Part shown: one piece after another, positions 23,528 through 27,539 of the stretch | How the letters are laid out: each line of letters opens with the position of its first letter | Position numbering within the stretch: position 1 is the first letter of the stretch | Source of the DNA: Citromicrobium sp. | GTDB taxonomy: Bacteria > Pseudomonadota > Alphaproteobacteria > Sphingomonadales > Sphingomonadaceae | Direction: 5' to 3' | DNA length: 27,539 nucleotides | Assembly (NCBI GenBank): GCA_002712945.1 | Contig: PAVA01000085.1 | Span: forward strand, 1 to 27,539 | Program-made: the position numbers and the translations under genes | Notes under the pieces: model-generated | Seen by the model: the letters and a program-made list of their open reading frames with translations, nothing else | What the model was told of the DNA's origin: nothing | Databases searched by the model: none

Positions 23528-24438
23528 GCGTCCGAGCCCAGAAATTCCCGCAAGAGCCCGATCGACTTGTCCGGGTGGGTCATCAGGAACAGGTGGCCCG
23601 CGCCCTCGAACACCTCGAGCCGCGCGTCGGGGATCATTCCTGCCAGCAGCTTGCCGTTGGATAGCGGAACGACCGGATCGTTCTCGCCCATCATCACCAG
23701 CACCGGCTTGTCGAGGAAGGGCAGGGCGGGCAGGCTCGTCCACCCGGCCAGCGCCATCAGCTGATAGAAATAGCCGGTGCTGCTGGGCGGAGTGATGTTG
23801 CCGATGGAATTGCGCGCGCGCTTGCTCTCGTCGGCATTGTCCATCGCGGTCAGATATTCGCGCAGCAGCATCTCGTTGATCGCCGAATAGGGATCGGCCA
23901 TCTGCGCCAGCATCTTGGGATCGCCGGGGATCATCAGCATGCCGGGCGAGGTCGCCGCGAGCACCACCCGGCGCACGTGCCGCGCATGCTGAAGCGCGAA
24001 ATGCTGCGCCATCAGGCCGCCCCAGCTCATCCCCATGACGTCGACCACGGGAATCCCGAAGCGTTCGAGCAGGCCCATCGCGGTCCAGCTCATCGTGAAA
24101 GGATTATAGGGCATGACCGGATCGGGCGATTCCCCCGTGCCCGGCATGTCGAACATGATGAAGCCACGCTCGGTCAGCGCTTCGGCCAGCGGCGCGACCG
24201 CCTCGATATTGGCGCCGATGCCGTTGAAGAACAGCAAAGGCGGATAGTCGGAGGGTTCGTCCAGCCGCCAGCGCGCCACGCGCAGCTCCAGTCCGTCAAC
24301 CTTTTCGAAGGAAACCTCGGCGCTCAGCGGGCCGCCCGGTTCGCCGCTGCGCGCGCGCGGTCGCTCCCGTTCGTTCGCCGCGCTGCCGAACAGCCCCCAG
24401 CCGGGCAGGCGCAGGTCGAGATCGCCGAATCGGATCAC
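23524..24438 (-). CDS. PhaZ-like intracellular polyhydroxyalkanoate depolymerase
   Basis: 304 residues from the GTG at 24438, which overlaps the stop of a small upstream ORF (GTGA). The alpha/beta-hydrolase core shows FFNGIGANIEAVAPL, FDMPGTGESP, the nucleophile Ser138 in VMGMSWGGLMAQHF, the acid Asp254 in GENDPVVPL, and His282 in GAGHLFLM. This pattern and the AATSPGMLMIPGDPK and YFYQLMALAGWTSLPAL segments follow medium-chain PHA depolymerase PhaZ of Pseudomonas. The N-terminal 40 residues are a variable extension. A TTG at 24465 is an alternative start. No PHA synthase gene is in the window, so the substrate is a family inference. Confidence 0.8.
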   Translation of the reverse strand: MIRFGDLDLRLPGWGLFGSAANERERPRARSGEPGGPLSAEVSFEKVDGLELRVARWRLDEPSDYPPLLFFNGIGANIEAVAPLAEALTERGFIMFDMPGTGESPDPVMPYNPFTMSWTAMGLLERFGIPVVDVMGMSWGGLMAQHFALQHARHVRRVVLAATSPGMLMIPGDPKMLAQMADPYSAINEMLLREYLTAMDNADESKRARNSIGNITPPSSTGYFYQLMALAGWTSLPALPFLDKPVLVMMGENDPVVPLSNGKLLAGMIPDARLEVFEGAGHLFLMTHPDKSIGLLREFLGSDA

Positions 24439-24596
24439 GCGGTCCGCGCCCCGAACAGCCCGCAATCGCGCAATTCCGCGCGCGCAAGGGCCGCGCTCTC
24501 GTCGATCCGCGCGAATTTGGGTGAAGCCTGCCAGTCGAGCATGCCGCTCTGATGGCCGGTGCAGCGCCGCGACACAAGCGGGGCGTCGGCGGGCAT
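24435..24596 (-). CDS. Small hypothetical protein coupled to the PhaZ-like gene
   Basis: 53 residues, beginning MPADAPLVSRRCTGHQSGML and ending RDCGLFGARTA. The stop overlaps the GTG of the depolymerase by four bases, the same GTGA junction used by three other gene pairs here. Two cysteines and a run of small residues; no recognised family. The ATG at 24596 was chosen because longer versions would run into the divergent GGDEF gene. A GAGGG lies about 12 bases before it, a loose spacing. Alternatively the reading frame is incidental in GC-rich DNA and the PhaZ start is further upstream. Confidence 0.45.
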   Translation of the reverse strand: MPADAPLVSRRCTGHQSGMLDWQASPKFARIDESAALARAELRDCGLFGARTA

Positions 24597-24687
24597 GGCA
24601 AGGCTTCGCCCTCGTCGGGGTCCGTTAGCCTTTTGGAAAGCCTGACGCTTAATCCTTTTCGAGCGGCTTGCTGCGAATAAGCGCAAT

Positions 24688-27378
24688 ATGGAGGGCAAAG
24701 CGCACGCACCGACATCGGAGGGACCCGTTCCCCCGCCCGAAACCTCGGGCGGCCGCGCGGAGCGCCGCGATTCGGCGAAGCCTGCGCGTCGTCGCAGCGG
24801 CGATGCCCTGACGCGCGGATGGGACAAGGAAGCCCAGGAGCCCACGCCGGTCCTGCCGCGCCAGTGGCCCTTGCTCTTGCTCGTTCTGCTGGCCACCGCG
24901 ATCCTGAGCGGGATCGTTGGCCAGAGCCTCCCCGGCGCAGAAACTCTGATCGCCTTCCTGTGCGGTGGCCTCCTGCTTTCGGCATCCCGGTTCGCGGATC
25001 AAAAGGGAACCATTGCCACTTACCCGCTGCTGTTCGTCTTCGGTCTGCTCCCGCAAGTGCTGATCGGCTTCGGCTTCTCCCGGTGGATGGCGCCGGGCGA
25101 TCTGTCCTGGGCGCTCGGGGCCATGTCGATCCTTGTCATGGGCATGATGCTCGGCGTGTTTCTGGGCAGGCGCCCGTTCCAGCTGTTCTTCGCCAAGATG
25201 GGCCTGTGGGCGCCGGTGGCGCTCAACGCGGTTGCTCACGGCTACACGATCGCGGCTGTCGCGCTTGGCGTGGCGACCATCTGCGGTGTCAGCGTCGCCT
25301 ATTATCAGGAACGGCACGACCGCATGCGCGAAGGGGAGCGGCAGGCGGACGAGCGGCTGCGCAACCGCTCGATCGACATCATGCGGGACTACGAGGCGAC
25401 CGGACAGGGCTGGTTCTGGGAGACCGATTGCGAAGGGCGGATCACCTATATCTCGCCCGAATTCGCCGATCGTTACGGCTTCGACCACGACGCGCTGATC
25501 GGCGAGGTCTTCACCCAGGTGTTCGAGGTCGATCCCGACCATCGCGAGGCGGAGCGGACGATCAAGTTCCACTTCACCGCGCAATCCGCCTTCCACGATC
25601 TGCCGGTGTGCAACACCAGGCCAGACAGGGAGGAGCTCGTCTGGTGGTCGGTCAATGGCCGTCCGATCTTCGACGGGTTCGATCATTTCTGTGGTTTCCG
25701 CGGTTCGGGAACCGATCTGACCGAACGCCGCCGAAGCGCCGAGCGCGCATCGCGGCTGGCGATGTTCGATTCGCTCACCGGGGTCGCCAACCGTCACACG
25801 CTTGCGCAGTCGCTCTCGAAGCTGCTGACGGAGCCCGACCCGCGCAAGCGGGCCTGCACGATCCTGATGCTGGATCTCGACCGCTTCAAGCATGTCAACG
25901 ACACCTTCGGCCATCCGACCGGGGATGCGCTGCTGGGGCAGGTGGCGCGCCGGCTGGAAAAGGTGGTCGGCGATGTCGGGCTGGTGGGCCGTATCGGCGG
26001 TGACGAATTTCAGGTGCTCATCGCCGAGCGATGCGACCCGCAGATGCTCGACAGCCTGGGCAGCGACATCATTCATTCGCTTTCCCAGCCTTATTCGGTC
26101 GAGGGGAAACGGCTGGTTATCGGCGTGTCGGTCGGCATTGCGCTCGCGCCCGATCACGGCACGTCGAGCGAAAACCTCGTGCGCAGCGCCGACCTCGCGC
26201 TCTACGCCGCCAAGGATGCGGGGCGCGGGCGTTACCGCGTGTTTTCCGACGATCTCCATGTCGCCGCGCGCGAGCGCAACCAGCTGGAGGAAGAGCTGCG
26301 CTCGGCGATCGACCGGGGCGATCTCCAGCTTCACTACCAGCCGGTGGTCTACACCGCGACCGAACAGCTCGCGGGCTTCGAGGCGCTGTTGCGCTGGAAA
26401 CACCCCAAGCACGGCTGGATCAGCCCCGAGAAATTCGTTCCCGTCGCCGAGGATGCCGGGCTGATTCCGGCCATCGGCGAATGGGCGCTGCGTCAGGCCT
26501 GCTCCGATCTCGCCCGCTGGCCCGCATCGGTGCGCTGCGCGGTGAACGTCTCGCCGCTCCAGTTCGCCGATCCTGGCCTGCCCGGGGTCATTTCCGCCGC
26601 CATCGCGAAGGCCGGCATCCATCCCTCCCGGCTCGAACTCGAAATCACCGAGAGCGTGTTCCTGAGCGAGGAAGGCGGCACGGATGCGACCTTTGCCGCG
26701 CTGAAGAAGATCGGCGTGCGCCTCGCGCTCGACGATTTCGGGACCGGCTATTCCTCGCTCGGCTATCTGAAGAACGCGCCGTTCGACAAGATCAAGATCG
26801 ATCAGGGCTTCGTGCGCGGGGCGACCATGCCGGGCAGCCGCAACGGCGCGATCATCGCCGCGATCAGCAGCCTCGCCGATGCTCTGGGCATGGATACCAC
26901 CGCCGAGGGGGTGGAGACGATGGACGAGCTCGAACTGGTCCGCATGCACGGGTGCAGCCACATCCAGGGCTATCTCTATTCGAAGCCGCTATCGACTGCG
27001 GAAGCCGACCGCCTGCTCTCCAAGGGGCTGACGATGCGCCCCACAGGCCCGCGCGCCGCCCGCGAACCGCGCCAGGCGATGCTACGCCGCGTGGTGCTCC
27101 AGCATGGCGAGCACTATTACAACGCGACCATACGCAACCTCTCGTCGCAGGGCGCCATGATCGAAGGCCTGTGGAACGTGCCGGAGGGAACGGTCTTCCG
27201 GGTTGCGCTCGACGAGAAGCTGGTGGTCGACGCCGAAGTGCGCTGGTGCTCCGAAAACCGCATCGGCGTGCAGTTCGCTCAGCGGCTCAGGCGCGACGAC
27301 AAGGGCGTGATGACGGCAGTGCAGGAAGTCCCGAAGCCCATCCGGAAGGACGAGGCCGCTCAGCGACGCAGCGCCTGA
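24688..27378 (+). CDS. Membrane PAS-GGDEF-EAL-PilZ cyclic-di-GMP protein
   Basis: 896 residues. A disordered Pro/Arg-rich start (1-58) precedes several transmembrane segments (about 59-205), then a short coiled helix. PAS lies near 235-350 (GWFWETDCEGRITYISPEF). The GGDEF domain has an intact RIGGDEF (435-441), but no Arg for the inhibitory RxxD site. EAL is intact: FEALLRW (564-570), NVSPLQF, ELEITES, DDFGTGYSSL (682-691), KIDQGFVRG and TAEGVET. A PilZ-like tail (about 795-870) has NLSSQGAMIEG (817-827). Both making and breaking c-di-GMP look possible, with PilZ as a sensor. The ATG lacks a clear ribosome site. No flanking two-component genes. Confidence 0.93.
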   Translation: MEGKAHAPTSEGPVPPPETSGGRAERRDSAKPARRRSGDALTRGWDKEAQEPTPVLPRQWPLLLLVLLATAILSGIVGQSLPGAETLIAFLCGGLLLSASRFADQKGTIATYPLLFVFGLLPQVLIGFGFSRWMAPGDLSWALGAMSILVMGMMLGVFLGRRPFQLFFAKMGLWAPVALNAVAHGYTIAAVALGVATICGVSVAYYQERHDRMREGERQADERLRNRSIDIMRDYEATGQGWFWETDCEGRITYISPEFADRYGFDHDALIGEVFTQVFEVDPDHREAERTIKFHFTAQSAFHDLPVCNTRPDREELVWWSVNGRPIFDGFDHFCGFRGSGTDLTERRRSAERASRLAMFDSLTGVANRHTLAQSLSKLLTEPDPRKRACTILMLDLDRFKHVNDTFGHPTGDALLGQVARRLEKVVGDVGLVGRIGGDEFQVLIAERCDPQMLDSLGSDIIHSLSQPYSVEGKRLVIGVSVGIALAPDHGTSSENLVRSADLALYAAKDAGRGRYRVFSDDLHVAARERNQLEEELRSAIDRGDLQLHYQPVVYTATEQLAGFEALLRWKHPKHGWISPEKFVPVAEDAGLIPAIGEWALRQACSDLARWPASVRCAVNVSPLQFADPGLPGVISAAIAKAGIHPSRLELEITESVFLSEEGGTDATFAALKKIGVRLALDDFGTGYSSLGYLKNAPFDKIKIDQGFVRGATMPGSRNGAIIAAISSLADALGMDTTAEGVETMDELELVRMHGCSHIQGYLYSKPLSTAEADRLLSKGLTMRPTGPRAAREPRQAMLRRVVLQHGEHYYNATIRNLSSQGAMIEGLWNVPEGTVFRVALDEKLVVDAEVRWCSENRIGVQFAQRLRRDDKGVMTAVQEVPKPIRKDEAAQRRSA

Positions 27379-27429
27379 CCTTCGGTCGGGCATCTTGCGC
27401 GCAACGGTGCATGGCGCCCCTCAAAAAAG

Positions 27430-27456
27430 CTGACACGCCGGGGCGGGGCGTATATT
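27430..27456 (+). promoter_or_regulatory. Candidate promoter for lepA
   Basis: CTGACA (27430-27435), 15 bases, TATATT (27451-27456). The start codon is only ten bases past the -10 box, so the transcript would have a very short leader or none. Confidence 0.4.
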
Positions 27457-27466
27457 GGCGGCGGCA

Positions 27467-27539
27467 ATGACCGACCTTTCGAAAATCCGCAATTTTTCCA
27501 TCATCGCGCACATCGACCATGGCAAGTCCACGCTCGCCG
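27467..27539 (+). CDS. lepA: Elongation factor 4 LepA, N-terminal fragment
   Basis: Only 24 codons lie inside the window; the gene runs off the right edge. [20 protein letters not shown], then STLA, is the LepA N-terminus with the GTPase P-loop AHIDHGKST. LepA is a ribosome-bound GTPase that affects 30S assembly and translation under stress. An ATG at 27467 follows a short purine-poor GGCGGCGGCA stretch. Confidence 0.93.
   Translation, partial: MTDLSKIRNFSIIAHIDHGKSTLA

Overview
The window is a gene-dense, GC-rich piece of an alphaproteobacterial chromosome. Protein style (RimB/RimK pair, DUF808 protein, PhaZ-like depolymerase, FabD/FabG, Mur-ligase next to LD-carboxypeptidase) and frequent GTG starts suggest Sphingomonadales, most likely an Erythrobacter-like member of Erythrobacteraceae. 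That placement is inference from recognition, not a database search. I see no prophage, integrase, insertion sequence, CRISPR, rRNA or tRNA. No stretch over 300 bases lacks a gene; the longest gap is about 275 bases between rplS and asd.

Layout. 1-844: the end of trmD, then rplS with a strong terminator. 1120-4805: asd, a small two-helix membrane protein, a lipoprotein, a DUF4336 protein and an alpha/beta hydrolase. 4882-9720: a secreted M2 (ACE-like) metallopeptidase, a YncE-like beta-propeller lipoprotein, a RimB-like retropepsin, RimK and a YbjN-like secreted protein. The first three are joined by GTGA stop/start overlaps and look like one transcription unit. 9814-12691 (minus): AMP nucleosidase, then the ribosomal operon rpsF-rpsR-rplI. 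S6, the known RimK substrate in other bacteria, is therefore only about 3 kb from rimK. 12917-13885: a DUF808 membrane protein, converging with two tandem, translationally coupled 91-residue zinc-ribbon membrane paralogues and a lipoprotein (13882-15244, minus).

15341-17746: a MurC/Mpl-like ligase diverging from an LdcA-type LD-carboxypeptidase across a REP-like inverted repeat, a probable peptidoglycan-recycling pair. 17772-21657: fabD and fabG, with a 2-kb lipoprotein beta-propeller gene between them. 21697-24596: a small secreted protein and dnaN, converging with a PhaZ-like depolymerase and a small coupled upstream ORF. 24688-27378: one large membrane protein combining PAS, GGDEF, EAL and PilZ domains, followed by the start of lepA.

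The most interesting points are the RimB-RimK-YbjN locus near its presumed substrate, the recycling-type Mur ligase with a non-canonical P-loop, the tandem zinc-ribbon membrane proteins, and the propeller gene splitting fabD from fabG. Most of the window is ordinary housekeeping sequence.
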